Origin: Melieria omissa
Lineage: Eukaryota; Arthropoda; Insecta; Diptera; Ulidiidae
Reading direction: 5' to 3'
NCBI GenBank assembly: GCA_963971225.1
Contig: OZ020268.1
Coordinates: 53,122,404 to 53,186,403, forward strand
Length of the DNA: 64,000 bases
Shown: positions 44,229-55,276 of the stretch, one piece after another
Position numbering within the stretch: the first letter of the stretch is position 1
Layout of the letters: every line of letters starts with the position of its first letter
Program-made: the position numbers and the translations under genes
The notes under the pieces: generated by a model
Told to the model about the DNA's origin: nothing
The model's database searches: none
Seen by the model: only the letters and a program-made list of their open reading frames with translations

Positions 44229-45256
44229 TCAGAATAACGGCAGTACAGCGAGCCTAGTTATAGGTCTAGTCAATTCCCCACGAGCAGTACGAAGCTTGAC
44301 GGTGCGTATGAGGCCATCAGCGCCTGGGTAGGTCTCTAGCACCTTGCCCATGGGCCACATTGCGGGCGGTGTGTTGCCATCCTTTAAGACTACGACGTCG
44401 CCCACCGAGACGTTTGGAGTGCGCCGGTTCCATTTGCGTCGATTTTGAAGCGATGTTAAATACTCTTGATGCCACCGTCGCCAGAAGCCCTGATACATAT
44501 TTTGGATTTGCTGCCAATAATCAAGCCTGTTCTCGCTGATGTTTTGTAGACTACCTTCAGGCACCATAGTGAGCGGTCGGCCTAACAGAAAGTGAGAAGG
44601 AGAAAGATAGTTAGCATCGGTGTCTGGCGCGACACCCAATCGCCGCGAGTTCACGACAGCTTCAATCTGGACCAGAAGTGTATTCATCTGCTCGACGGTG
44701 AGTACGGCGCTCCCAATTACGCGACGCATGTGAAGTTTTACAGAGCGTACTGCTGACTCCCAGATGCCGCCCAGTGGGGTGCATGGGGTGGAATGTAATT
44801 CCATCGTATACCGTCCATCGCTAAGGATTCGGCCACGATGTCATTATGCTTTTGCGACCTTATCGTTTGTTGCATCTCCTTCAACACACGAGAAGCACCA
44901 CGAAAGTTGCGTCCGTTATCGCTGAAGATCTGCGTGCATTTGCCTCTCCGTGAGACAAACCGTCTTAGTGCAGCTAGAAAGCACTCAGTCGTTAAATCCG
45001 TGACTAGCTCGACGTGGATGGCGGAGGTTGTAAGGCACACAAATATGCAGATGTAGCCCTTTGTCTGACGTGCATTCCGACCCCGGTACAATTTCAGTGG
45101 GATAGGGCCTGTATAATAGCACCCAGCGTGCTGGAAAGGAAAGGCCTGTCGTACGCGTATATGCGGCAGATCCGCCATCAGTTGCGTCAGTGTGTAAACC
45201 GCTGCAAACAGCTGTGTGTAATTTTGCGAATGAGATTTCTTCCTCCCAATATCCAA
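44229..45256 (-). pseudogene. pol: BEL/Pao integrase core and C-terminus
   Basis: The frame 45256-44738 carries the core: KGYICIFVCLTTSAIHVELV and IFSDNGRNFRGASRVL (second Asp). The first catalytic Asp, normally in a VDYxGP setting, is replaced: the sequence reads GCYYTGPI. A frameshift at about 44790 leads to the frame 44804-44229 with GGIWESAVRSVKLHMRRVIG (Glu), LSPSHFLLGRPL and the C-terminal GDVVVLKDGNTPPAMWPMG domain ending RPITRLAVLPLF, directly before the 3' LTR. Confidence 0.85.
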
Positions 45257-45732
45257 TATCTTTGACGAACAATTACGAATAACGCCGATACGCCAGGGTG
45301 AAGATGTTGATCGTGCTCATCGACAAGCAAAAGATGCGTTACCTTGTGCTGTTTAGGTAAAATTATTGGATGTTTTCCTTCCATATCTAGCGCGGAGTTA
45401 GAAATGCGTTCACCCACTCGAAGAAGTTGATGTTCATCCAAAAATGGTGTTAGCTTTAGTAGGCTAGAGCGAGCGTGTATTTCATTTTTGCGTAGTAGAG
45501 ATTTCCTCTCCTCTTTAAAACAGTCTTGAGCATGACGAAGCAATTTCCTGCGTGCACAGGTGATCTCGTTAAAGGTTAGACTGATCGAGAGGTTGTCGGG
45601 TGTAAGTTTTCTGCATCGATGAATAAATCGAATCACGTACGCCATGGTGCGAAGTACCCGATGCCACGAAGACGAGCGATCGAGGAGCAGGCTTATTGGG
45701 TCGCACAGCTCACGTTCAGTTGATTGTGGCAC
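45187..45732 (-). pseudogene. pol: BEL/Pao integrase zinc-binding region
   Basis: An open frame of 181 residues: PHSLLxxR-type start, LRTMAYVIRFIHRCR, then HLLLVDEHDQHLHPGVSALF and RQRYWILGGRNLIRKITHSC. The two histidines of the HHCC finger are present. The second Cys is not visible (SCLQRFTH), because the frame shifts into the core frame at that point. Confidence 0.8.
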
Positions 45733-46708
45733 TCTTGCCTTCTAGAGCAGCCTCACACCCTGTAGAAGGAACAAATGAATTACTTTTGCGTATAATACCT
45801 TCTAGTTCATGTTGATTCTTTAGCCAGGAAGGCCCACTCCACCAGAGCTCGAAGTTGAGGAGATCTGCTGCCGGCATCCCGCGTGAGGCGCAATCTGCAG
45901 GATTGTCCGCTGATGCTACATGGTGCCATACGCTCCGCGGTAGAGTGTCCAGTATTTCGCTCGTCCTATTCGCGACGAAGGTCTTTAGCTTCACCGGAGG
46001 GATCGAAAGCCAAGATAAAACCACTGTAGAATCACACCAGGCATACACAGTGGCTGTCCGGTGGGGCAGTGCCTCAAGTATACCCTTAGTGAGACGCGCT
46101 AACAGAAGCGCGCCGCATAACTCCAATCGCGGCAACGACACTGTCTTCAACGGCGCAACGCGTGTCTTTGCTGCTATCAACGATACACTGACTTCTCCAC
46201 CTTTGCTCTTCGACCTGCAGTATACAGCAGCTGCATATGCCTTGATTGAAGCGTCCGAAAAACCGTGAATTTCCAATCCGTCCAAGGAACTGGGGACAAA
46301 CCGCGGTATTGAAAGAACTGCTACGTGGCAGAGATCGTGGCGGTACTGCGCCCACACATTAGCTAGTGCTTGAGGCAATGGATCATCCCAAGTAAGTTTT
46401 TGCAGCCACAGCTCCTGGAACATAGTTTTAAAACGAACAATGACGGGCGCCAAAAATCCAAGCGGGTCGAACAACCGTGAAGCATCAGACAAAACCTGTC
46501 TTTTGGTGACGATAGATGTATGCTCCACGCGAGTGTTGTAGGCCAACGTATCTTCCTTAGGTCTCCAATATAGCCCGAGTACCTTTGATATTTCCTCCGC
46601 AAACATTTCATGTTGAATAGAAGGGTCAGACATGATGACCGCTGAGTGGACATGCATTTTCGTAGCTCCATGCCGGCGCAGGTTAGCAGTTGTATAAGTT
46701 CGTTGCAC
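45716..46708 (-). pseudogene. pol: BEL/Pao RNase H and connection domain
   Basis: 330 residues. LSDASRLFDPLGFLAPVIVR and MFQELWLQKLTWDDPLP form the connection. RNase H motifs are IHGFSDASIKAYAAAVY (Asp), LPRLELCGALLLARL (Glu), AWCDSTVVLSWL (Asp) and SADNPADCASRG (Asp). These match the Pao/BEL-specific version of the domain. A frameshift separates it from RT upstream. Confidence 0.9.
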
Positions 46709-47805
46709 TTATCGATAAGCTCTTCCTCTGTTGAAGCACCCTTTAGAACATCGTCGACGTAAAAATCTTCGAGCACCACTCGGCTGGCGCTAGGGAATTG
46801 ATGTTGGTAATCACGCGCTAGCTGCTCAAGCACCCTTACCGACAAAAACGGAGCACAGGCGGTTCCATAGGTGACCGTGCACAACTGGTAGTGCTTCAGC
46901 GGCTGATCTGGGCGCTCTCTCCAAAGGATTCGTTGAAAATCACAATGATGTTCAGACACCCATATCTGTCGGAACATTTTGACAATGTCCGCTGTAAATA
47001 CAAAACGATGAAAACGAAATCTTAAACAGACGGCAAATAGATTGCGCTCGATGTGCGAAGCGCTGTTAAGTGACACTCCGCTCGCATCTTCAAATGCTCC
47101 ATCGAACACGACTCGCAACTGCTTGCCAAGAACTGGGTGATGTGGTAGATAGAATACATGTCCATCGTTGCCAGCATGGTGTGGGTGCTGGATCTCTATC
47201 ATATGCCCAAGTGCTTCATATTGTCGCATGAAGTCCGTGTATTGGTCCTTCAGGTTTTTATTTTTTGCCAACCGGCGCTCGACGGCATGAAAGCGCGAAA
47301 GTGCCCCCCGCAGGGTGTTTGCAAAACGTGGGTTGTCGTCCTTGAACGGCAGATCAACGCAGTATTTACCATCTGCATAACGCGAGTGAGTACTCTGAAA
47401 GTGTTGCTCCACGAAAAGGTCCTCAGATTTCGTGGGCTGAAGACTACTGGGCTCCTCTATTTCCCAGAATCTTCGGAGCGAACCATCGATGTCGGTCGCG
47501 GTGACCAATGATGAGGTGGAAGAGGTTTCTTCCCAACCTGCTATAGAGGTGACGATCCAACCGAAAATTGAAGAAACAGCAAAGTAGTTGCCGCCAGCGT
47601 CGGCCAATTTGTTGCCTGTGAACACATCCCAAACATATTGTGCTCCTAGTAAGATGTCTACTGATGTCGAAATGTTGAAAGTTGGGTCAGCCAGTTCAAG
47701 TCCCTGAAGTTGTTCTTCTGAATCAATATTGATTGTTGCCACAGGAAGATTTGAAGTTATGCTATTCAGAACATGTACCAAGGCGGCGAGCGTGTGCTCG
47801 GACAC
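46363..47805 (-). pseudogene. pol: BEL/Pao protease end and reverse transcriptase
   Basis: 480 residues. The first 100 (ILLGAQYVWDVFTGNK, SSIFGWIVTS) belong to the region after the protease. RT follows: FYLPHHPVLGKQLRVVFDGA, FTADIVKMFRQIWVSEHHCD (motif A Asp), YGTACAPFLSVRVL, and the catalytic VLEDFYVDDVLKGA. Catalytic residues look intact. After VLKG and the ELLTCAGMELRK segment the frame leaves RT (about 46680). Confidence 0.9.
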
Positions 47806-47867
47806 ACGGGACTTGAGAGTAAGCGTGAAGCAGCCACGTGTTGCTTCAGCTTTCCCCTAACTGCAAT

Positions 47868-48404
47868 TTATGAAGGTGAGCGTTGTATTCCAAGTTTCTG
47901 AGCACAGCGCTCAGATATGTAGGATAGTTCAGATGCTGAATCAAGCAAAACGCGACAGGGTATAAAGTAGCCTTGCGCTGTTCGAACATCAACGAGGACC
48001 GTGGGTAATAACGCTCTAGAGCGTCCATGCCACGGAGGCGAAACCGCCGCATGGTGTTGCGGCGAGACAAAGGCAAAGATTAGCCGCGCCACATGCGCAA
48101 CGGTGTGCCAAGGCCTGCTAGCGGTTGATGTGCTAGCCGCGGATGTGAGGGTTGGAGTTGTTCCAGAAGCAAATGTGGAAGACGCCGGAGGCACACCGAC
48201 TGCTGGCTCGTCTTGCGCAGGATGCAGCGTGCTATGATGTCGTCGGTTGCAAAGTCGGCAGCGAAATTTGGAGTTGCGTGTGCCCGAGGTGTGGCCTACA
48301 CGTAGGCAGTTGAAACACAAGCTTTTCTCCTTGGCGAATAAGCGTCGATCATCAACCTGGAGCGCTTCGATGCTGGGCACTTGGCAAGTGCGTGATTTGC
48401 GCAT
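47868..48404 (-). pseudogene. BEL/Pao zinc knuckle and aspartic protease
   Basis: The frame starts in gag and has a CxxC zinc knuckle pair: CFNCLRVGHTSGTRNSKFRC followed by RLCNRRHHSTLH. After a Ser/Thr/Ala-rich linker comes the retropepsin-type active site CRVLLDSASELSYIS (DSA in place of DTG/DSG, usual in this group). The frame then shifts (47846-48076 overlaps) before joining RT. Confidence 0.8.
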
Positions 48405-48970
48405 TTCAGAGCTGCCCTCGAACCATCCATCGAAACAAGAGAACGGGTCGTGTCATGGCGTGACTTACCCTGTGAAGAAATTGAAGTCTTAGAATTAAAA
48501 GTGGACTTGTGCTGTGATAGCTCAAGCTCCTCGCAACGGGAATCTAAGAAGTCAAAAAATTCGAGGTGCGTTGTTGTCTCGGCTTGCTTCAATCCACTTG
48601 CGTCGTGATTCTGGGTCAAGTTTTGACTCCAGCAGGTAAATTAGCCAGCAATCTCGCTCGCTGTGCGCGATTGCATCCAAGCCCCTGATGACCTCATTGG
48701 CTCCGTCTGAGATCTTGCGTAGTACTACTGAGTTTTCCGCGGATGATGACGGCAAAGCCATGAAGGTGTCGATGAAAGATGCGACGATATGACGCGGTCG
48801 GTCGTAGCGGTCGTTTAATCGGACCCATGCTGTGTCATAAGCCTTATCCGTGACTGGAATGTGAGTCAATGTCTGTGCAGCATCCCCCTTGAGCAACGAT
48901 TTGAGGTAATGAAACTTTTGAGTATTAGTGAGGTTATGTTTCGAATGAATCGCACTGATGAACAGATCTA
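48296..48970 (-). pseudogene. gag: BEL/Pao gag, middle part
   Basis: Capsid-type gag: DLFISAIHSKHNLTNTQKFH, YLKSLLKGDAAQTLTHIPVT, then WVRLNDRYDRPRHIVASFID. It continues in another frame (48619-48296) with LEFFDFLDSRCEELEL. The N-terminal part is at 50709-50248, on the other side of the insertion. Confidence 0.8.
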
Positions 48971-50247
48971 TTGCGCTATTGTTGCGCACTTTTGCAGCAT
49001 TTCGATTTTTGTATGTAAAGTCTTGGCAAAATATGCACGCTGTCCGTGAAAGGAAAGACAAAAAATAAATGTAAATGCAAAAAATATGAGAAAAGCAAGA
49101 AGCGACATGTTTTATGTTAGTGTTTTTGTTGTTCAATGTATGGTTTTTAGTATTTCTTTATGCTTTTTAACCTACATTACGGGGGGCCGGCACGTTAGAT
49201 TTATATTAACCAGCATATTAGGCGACATGTAAGGCGGGATATCGCGACACGTAAGTATTTTTGGTTTTTAAGATATTTATGAAACACAATACAAAATCAT
49301 CTCAAATGATGCAGAACCAAATAAAACTTCGATATCTTCGATTATTTTATTTGTCTTTGTGGTAGGGTGTGTGCAAAACTAGGTCAGCTGACCTTATTTA
49401 TCAGAAGTTGCAGTATTGGGCATTGCTATTGTTTGTATTACTTATGTATGATCGATTGAAATAACCGCAGTGATGTGCATTAAACTAATTAGTTAAAGGG
49501 TAACTGCAAAAGACTACTTTTTCAAGATATTAAAAAAGGTGGTTGTTTTCATTTAGGAACGAAATCCAATGTTATTTTGGTATACTCGTTAAAGTCTTTA
49601 TTATATAATGACCAACTCTTTGCCTTAAATTGTGCCAAATCTTTCGTCGAGTACTATCCCTGGTATAACATGCCTACGACTGTTCATAAATATTTAATTA
49701 ATGGACCAGAGGTCATAGCTCACGCCTTGTTGCGAATCGGTAGAAGCGCGGGAAGCGAGAAATAAAGATTTTAAGGCTTTCAGGAAATATTTTTCTGGAA
49801 AAAGTAGCCGAGAAAAAACCAACGAAAACGTTCTAAATAGACTGCTTATAAATTCTGATCCCATTATATCGACAGAAACGAAATTTCCGCATAAAGCAGT
49901 TACGCGCATGACAAGGGAACCATTAGATTTGTTGCTAATTGCGAATGAAGAACGCGATGATAAGAACAATGATGATCATGATGATAACGATGGATGCGAA
50001 AGTGAAAGCGTGGGTGAATACGATGATGATTCCGATAGTAATTCATAAATAAGCGAGGAATTCTGTATTCCCTTTTGTAACAATTTTGCATTTTTGGTCA
50101 TAAATAAAAAAAAAATCCACTAACGTATGTTCAAATACATTTATTTTTTACTTCTTTATCTATAATTAACTAAGTCTAATACTTTTTTCATGTCTAAATA
50201 GTCCGGGTGAATTAATCGCCAAAATCGGCATGAATTACCCCAGTGTG
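48970..50247 (+). mobile_element. Unidentified insertion inside BEL gag
   Basis: About 1.28 kb interrupts gag between AWPS and DLFISA; the exact ends are uncertain. A plus-strand frame at 49577-49765 and the following sequence (to about 50048, other frame) read LYNDQLFALNCAKSFVEYYP, WYNMPTTVHKYLINGPEVIA and then an acidic Asp-rich C-terminus. I associate this with the C-terminal domain of the same uncharacterised arthropod TE family as the ORF at 27342 (from memory). No terminal inverted repeats were found. Confidence 0.5.
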
Positions 50248-50709
50248 CGACGGCCAGGCCTGGTATTGGCCGGTAAATGGCGGAATTGCGATTTTAGGTA
50301 ATTCATTTTCCCTCATCGCGCCAGCTGCTGTAGATGCTGCCGACATTTGTTGGAAAAACTCAGCTTGTTGATCAGCCAGTTTTGCGATGGACTCATCTTG
50401 CGCCGGTCGAGTCGGCAGTTGCAGCGAATTATGTAACTTACGCAGCCGACCACGTGCTGCCAACACCCTGTCCTCGTAAACTGCAAAATCCACATCAGGG
50501 TCATCGTAGTCAGGATCCTTGCTGAATTTGTACATTGCGGTGCTGATGACACTGAATTCGCTCCATAGCTCCTGCAAACGTTCCAACCGAGTGACCACAT
50601 CCTCACATGTGCAATCTGCTGGTGGTTTCTCCGTGTAAGCCCACATGCGCGAAATGGAGCCTTTCAGGCGGCCGCGCAATTGAACTAGTTCTGCCCTATC
50701 TCTCTCCAT
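50248..50709 (-). pseudogene. gag: BEL/Pao gag, N-terminal part
   Basis: Starts at the ATG 18 nt inside the 5' LTR (50709) with MERDRAELVQLRGRLKGSIS. Alpha-helical region: VVTRLERLQELWSEFSVIS, then DFAVYEDRVLAARGRLRKL; the end PKIAIPPFTGQYQAWPS is the usual lead-in to BEL capsid. The frame then enters the insertion and stops at 50212. The very short leader between LTR and ATG leaves little space for a primer site. Confidence 0.8.
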
Positions 50710-51805
50710 GTCGATTAAACTGCTTCGTGTATTTTTCCGGACCACGTCGCTCGCTCGTGTACAAAAATGGAGTGAGCGAGCGAATGCCAGCGAATGACAG
50801 CCGCAGCGAAGTGCAACGACACTGAACAGGTGGTTGCAGTAGCTGACAAACAAAACTACACAACAAGAATGTAAAACCAAATATAAAGATGATCCGTTCA
50901 CGAACAGATATATTTACAATTTAAACATTTTTAAAGAAATTGGAGATTTCGAGTTGTTTTTTTTTGGCAAATTATTTTTTAAAATAACAACTGAATCACG
51001 TAGTTCATATATTGCTGTTGTCGGCTTAAAAATCCAAAAAGGTTAATATACGAAAATTCGGAGATTTCCCATTTTTGGTTAAAGAAATTGTAATACAATT
51101 AAAACAAAAAAAGATGAAAGTCGCGAAAATAGAACCCGTTTTTCGTAAACTGTCGCGATTATAGAACCTGCAATGTTAAACACCAAGCCGTCGCAATAAC
51201 CGGGCCGTCGCGATAATGGTTAGTCGCGAATACCCAGCTTGCACTGTACAATGAAATACAATAAATGTGCAAATGCAATAAAATACAATTAACCCATTAA
51301 TGCCCACAGTTACATATACGTAACGGCAGCAACGATGGTTTAAAATGTTATTTACAGGTTGCATGTACATGCCTATTCATGTTTATACCCCATATGACAT
51401 TGAAAATAGTTTAGCGAATGTAAAATTCAAATTACGTCAGAAACTCTTTTGATTTCTTTGTGAGCACAAGTTTTGTAATGAGGTAAATTTGAAATTAGTA
51501 AAAATAGCGATATGGTGACACGCAAACGGTAAAAAAGATTAATAAGAATTTAGTGAAAGTATTTTGTGAACAACTTTTTATGAAAAGTGATTCTTAAGTA
51601 TCTACAGTTGTATTAAAAAATGTTAAAATAAACGTTTAGGGCCCGTGGGCTTTTCTGAGCAGCTTGCAATTGCACTGTTACGTATATGTAACTGTGGGTC
51701 ATTCTCAGTACTTTTGTGTTTCTTGTCTAAGTTACACATACGTAACAGTAGGCTATTCTCAGTACTTTTTTAACGTAAGTACAAATGTAAATGTAAGATT
51801 TTCGT

Positions 51806-52460
51806 ATGCTTGGATACGGATTTTTGACACTGGATGAGGCCACTATATATTTGCAAGAGCTTGCAAGTGATAAGAAAGCAGATAATACAGTGGAAAAGTT
51901 GACAATTGAGCCGCCAGGTGGCCATATTTTGGAATCTGAAGAGGATTATGAGGAAGAAGATGGCGGTGGAGTGCCTAAAAATTTGCCGAGAACACGATTA
52001 ATGCAACCATGTGAGGTTATTGTGCGGCAATTGACAACAAATGAGGTTGAAACAGCAAGCTCTTCAAGACGTGATAAATAATTCCTTCGCAAACTTACAT
52101 ACAGATCTTATAGAGTCACCAAGTACTACACAATGAACGTATTTCGGGTCGCGCTCTTGTGGAGGAGCCATTTCACTGCCTATGTTTCAGAAGAAGAGCC
52201 ATTGGAGCCTAGTGACGAACTTTTTTCGGCAACAGCAATATGTACACCAACTGTCAACATTCTTATTAAAAAAAACATCGTTAAAGGCTGCTCAACGTAC
52301 AAAAACTATTCATGCTCAACATGCTACAACTTCTAGTGCTTGTATTACATTTGATCACCAAAATTCTGGATCAAGTACGTCCACAGTAGAAAAACCATTG
52401 GCAAAATGTATGAATGGAAAGTGTTGGTTGGTTGGTTGGTTCAAGTGGCGATGCTCCAGC
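51806..52460 (+). pseudogene. piggyBac transposase, N-terminal pieces
   Basis: 51806-52081 reads MLGYGFLTLDEATIYLQEL, then an acidic stretch (ESEEDYEEEDGGG), the usual start of piggyBac-type transposases. The following sequence to the LINE has several frame changes (52133-52478) with Ser/Thr-rich protein. No catalytic residue is included. Confidence 0.65.
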
Positions 52461-52949
52461 ATCCAATTAGCGCGCTAGCGCCGTTTTGATACCACTATTC
52501 CCGGTAGGTACCCTAAGGTATATTGTGTGGTGTCATTTGGACTTATATGTATTTATCCGTACATATCTTTATATCCAGTCCGAGAGGTTAATGAACGAGA
52601 GTAGTGAGTTTACGCTGCACTTCGCTATCTCCTCGAAACTTTGAAATATCGGTTTTCCCAGCGTTTTCCATCTCCTTCTTGCTAAGGCTGGACAGGCGCA
52701 GAGGAAATGGTGAACGGTTTCTTTCTCATCCGGGTTTTCACAGCTGTGGCAGCTGGTGTTGTATGGGATCCCCATTTTTGCCGCGTGCTCTCCAATTGGC
52801 CAGTGGCCAGTGATGACTGCCGTCAGTCTTGCCACATCCCGTCGGCCTTTGTTCAAGAGCTCCGCGGTTCTATTCTTATCGTATGTTGGCCACAGTGATC
52901 TGCTGATCTTGTAGGATTCCGTCCTCTGCCATCTAGTGTTGGCTTTGGC
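52425..52949 (-). mobile_element. LINE 3' fragment inside piggyBac
   Basis: 13-bp duplication GAATGGAAAGTGT on both sides (52412-52424 and 52950-52962). The 3' tail is (CCAA)n, seen as GGTTGGTTGGTTGG. The minus-strand frame ending at 52569 reads LTAVITGHWPIGEHAAKMGI, CHSCENPDEKETVHHFLCACP and ARRRWKTLGKPIF, i.e. the C-terminal zinc region of a LINE related to those at 13883 and 29914. It is strongly 5'-truncated. Confidence 0.85.
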
Positions 52950-53026
52950 GAATGGAAAGTGTACCAAAGTAAAACGTACCTACAAACCGTGTAAACCTGT
53001 TATTTAGTGGTTGGAAGATGATGACA

Positions 53027-53355
53027 ATTTAATAATTGATTGGCACGACAGCCCGCTTACGCGAGACTAAGGCCTAGCTTCCCGCAACCACCCGTGTTGT
53101 GCGTGTGAATTTTGTACGCGGGTGGAAGGGACCTACAGTTTTATGCCGGTTCCGAACGGCAGGTTGGGAGCTTTTTCATAGGCAATTTTTGCTCTCAGAG
53201 GTTTGCCATTTCCAGCTGAGAGGACAGCCACCGAAAGAGAAAACGAGTTTCCCGTTATTTTTTTTAGGTGTTACTACATGCAGAATTCGATCTTGCGTCG
53301 CTCTGCATGCGACTCGTTGGACCGCGCACTAACCAACTGAGCCACGGCGGCTGTG
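53027..53355 (-). mobile_element. tRNA-derived SINE, second subfamily, inside piggyBac
   Basis: Minus-strand head GCCGCCGTGGCTCAGTTGG (A box), body GCCTATGAAAAAGCTCCCAA and GCCGTTCGGAACCGGCAT, end AAGCGGGCTGTCGTGCCAAT. 11-bp duplication AGATGATGACA (53016-53026 and 53356-53366). It is nearly identical to the SINE at 56662 and distinct from those in blocks A-D. Confidence 0.85.
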
Positions 53356-53404
53356 AGATGATGACATTAGGTGTCCGGAAATTTTTTCGGAGCCGAACTA
53401 TTCT

Positions 53405-53933
53405 GATTGTAGTAATTTACATCCTCATCAGCTGTTGAGAAATTCTTCGACGACGAACTGATCCAGTTGTTGTGCGATGAAAGCAATAGCTATGCTGTGT
53501 GTTGAGGTCAAACAAACCCAAACATAACTGTTGAAGAGATGAAGGTTTTATTGGCGCTCGTGGAAAGAAGTGGTGATTTTGTATTTCTTCATGGCTCAAT
53601 GACGTGTTAATGCAAAATGCGTGGATCTTGCATCGTAAAGGAGGAAGCAGTATGACGCAACTTGATTTCCGTAGAGCCATTGCCGGACGCTATTGCACAA
53701 CTCTTGTCACAATAAGACCACTCCAGAGCTTTTGTCGAACAACTGCGGCTGAGCCCGACTTCTCAAGCCGTTATGACTGCATTGGGCATTTTATTGTAGA
53801 AACAATAGATAAAAAGAGGCGCCGCTGCGCTGTAATGAACTGCAAATCGCATCCCACTTCTTTGTGCAAAAAGTGTAATGTTGGTTTGTGCATCAAATGC
53901 TCCGAAAAGTACCATTATGCTACAAATCCATAA
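53405..53933 (+). pseudogene. piggyBac transposase, internal and C-terminal pieces
   Basis: 53430-53575 encodes FFDDELIQLLCDESNSYAV and TVEEMKVLLALVERSG, the start of the DDE region. The catalytic middle is missing (deletion near 53580). 53604-53933 is an open C-terminus: WILHRKGGSSMTQLDFRRAI, SRYDCIGHFIV and the cysteine-rich finger RRRCAVMNCKSHPTSLCKKC-NVGLCIKCSEKYH, the typical piggyBac C-terminal domain. Confidence 0.85.
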
Positions 53934-54355
53934 TTTATTGTATCAACCGCATATGTGTTTCATTCACCTTTACCTTCACAGTTCGATTTATACAAAGTTT
54001 TCATGTATTTTTAAGTACTAAGCTGTAAAATTGTCATTCAAACTAACAAAATTTGTTCCACAAAAAAGTACTGGATATAGCCCACTGTTACATATATGTA
54101 ACGGCTTTCAGAGCCCAATCCATACAAGGTACCAAAAATTCGTGTTCTTATTTACGTTCCTATGCATCATAAAGCATACGTCTCTAAATTTCAGGCCCCT
54201 AGCAGTGCTAGATCGCTGTGGGCATTAATGGGTTAATGTACAATACAAAAAAATCTACCACATTTCATTCAAATCTACCAAATTTTTTTCACTGGGTCCA
54301 CATAAATGAAAAACTAAGTAAGCACACTGCTGCGGATTCAGTATTGCTTAATATT

Positions 54356-54530
54356 TGAGTTGCGTTATTTAACCTTCATTTTTTCAAATGAATTAGGATG
54401 AATATGCTTTGTTGTCAATTTGGGACAAAGGCGGGTTGAATTGTTGTTATCCAATTCATATAACCCGCAAATAATCGACCAAGAAATATGTCCATCAGGC
54501 GAAGTTTCATCATCAGCAAGTTTGTTGAAG
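54356..54530 (-). pseudogene. P-like transposase, central fragment
   Basis: A minus-strand frame between hAT3 and hAT2: RFNKLADDE, WSIICGLYELDNNNSTRLCP and KLTTKHIHPNSFEKMKVK, then a stop. The LCPKLT-KHI-P--F-KM-V pattern is typical of P-element/THAP9-like transposases. Across hAT2 the sequence continues with the FIEKINRLFD fragment at 43108. Confidence 0.7.
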
Positions 54531-55276
54531 CGAAAGCAGTGCTGCCGAACGTACTACTATAGTAGTATTTTGCTACTATTTCGTCATTTGTACTACCGTA
54601 CTACCCACAGACCGATTATACTACTATTTTCTGAGATATAAACGTACAAGCAAAAATTACGATTTCAAAGTTATGTTTTGCTTCGATGTTAAAAAACAAT
54701 TTGGCGAACATAAAATGGTCCTTTCGCTTCCACTTTTGGCTTTTTTGAGAAAATTTTGATACAAAAAATTTTAGTTGAGTGGCAACCGTAATTTTAAGAA
54801 AAGAATATACAAACATGTTACCGAACTAAACATTGCCGAAGGACGAAATTTAAACCAACGTTGACTTTATAAGTCGTCTTTGCCGTTTTTTGTTTCTAAC
54901 CAAATATCCTTGGTTTGTGAGCAACTCTATCAATTATGTTTCAAGGTGAAATATAAAGAAAAAATATTGTTCGTCGTGTTTCGTTTTTTTGCTGTTAATT
55001 GGTTTCTCTCATTTGTTCTCTTGAAGTGCTAAAAGTAATATTCGAGAGATATTAATAAAAAAATTTAATAACACATAATTTTTGTTATGGAATTTTAAAC
55101 TTCAGGTATTTTAAAACCCGTCTACCAAAAAAACCTTTAAAAACAAATTGCAGTAAATTTTTCTTTATTTTTTTATAAAAATATCTTCAAAATGGGGTTT
55201 TTAGAGTAGACAAATAGTTATAAATTGGGCTGCATTAGGCGAGAACTTGTACGTATTCTAGATATGCAAATATTAA

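Larger units (their letters stand above)
44025..50906 (-). mobile_element. BEL/Pao LTR retrotransposon
   Basis: Two 179-bp LTRs in the same orientation (44025-44203 and 50728-50906), TG...CA, differing at three positions by eye, so the insertion is fairly young. On the minus strand, between them: gag, zinc knuckle, protease, RT, RNase H and integrase, in BEL/Pao order. The gag is interrupted by a 1.3-kb insertion and there are several frameshifts. The outer flanks do not show a matching target duplication. Confidence 0.9.
43857..51246. mobile_element. pogo-type element opened by BEL/Pao
   Basis: Inverted ends CAGTGCAAGCTSGRTWTTCG with TA on each side (43855-43856 and 51247-51248). Both subterminal regions repeat GTCGCGA-type motifs with GATAATAGAACCC/GATTATAGAACC. 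Its own DNA is about 500 bp (43857-44024 and 50907-51246) with no transposase, so it was a short non-autonomous element before the retrotransposon entered. Confidence 0.75.
51293..54232 (+). mobile_element. piggyBac element, decayed
   Basis: TTAA on both sides (51289-51292 and 54233-54236) and 17-bp inverted ends CCCATTAATGCCCACAG. Four copies of the palindromic motif GTTACATATACGTAAC or close variants lie near the ends (about 51309, 51677, 51732 and 54086). It holds broken transposase pieces, one LINE and one SINE. Confidence 0.9.
43128..54329. mobile_element. hAT2: hAT-type element carrying nested elements
   Basis: Ends CAGTGTGCTTACTT (left) and AAGTAAGCACACTG (right), with a perfect 8-bp duplication CTGCGGAT (43120-43127 and 54330-54337). 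Removing it rejoins the P-like transposase sequence. The element's own DNA is only about 700 bp (43128-43597, 43772-43856, 51249-51288, 54237-54329); the rest is a MITE, a pogo-type element with a BEL retrotransposon, and a piggyBac element. Confidence 0.85.

Noticed and set aside
44838..48492. Plus-strand ORFs of 72-137 codons opposite BEL pol
   Set aside because: Antisense shadows; all recognisable motifs are on the minus strand.
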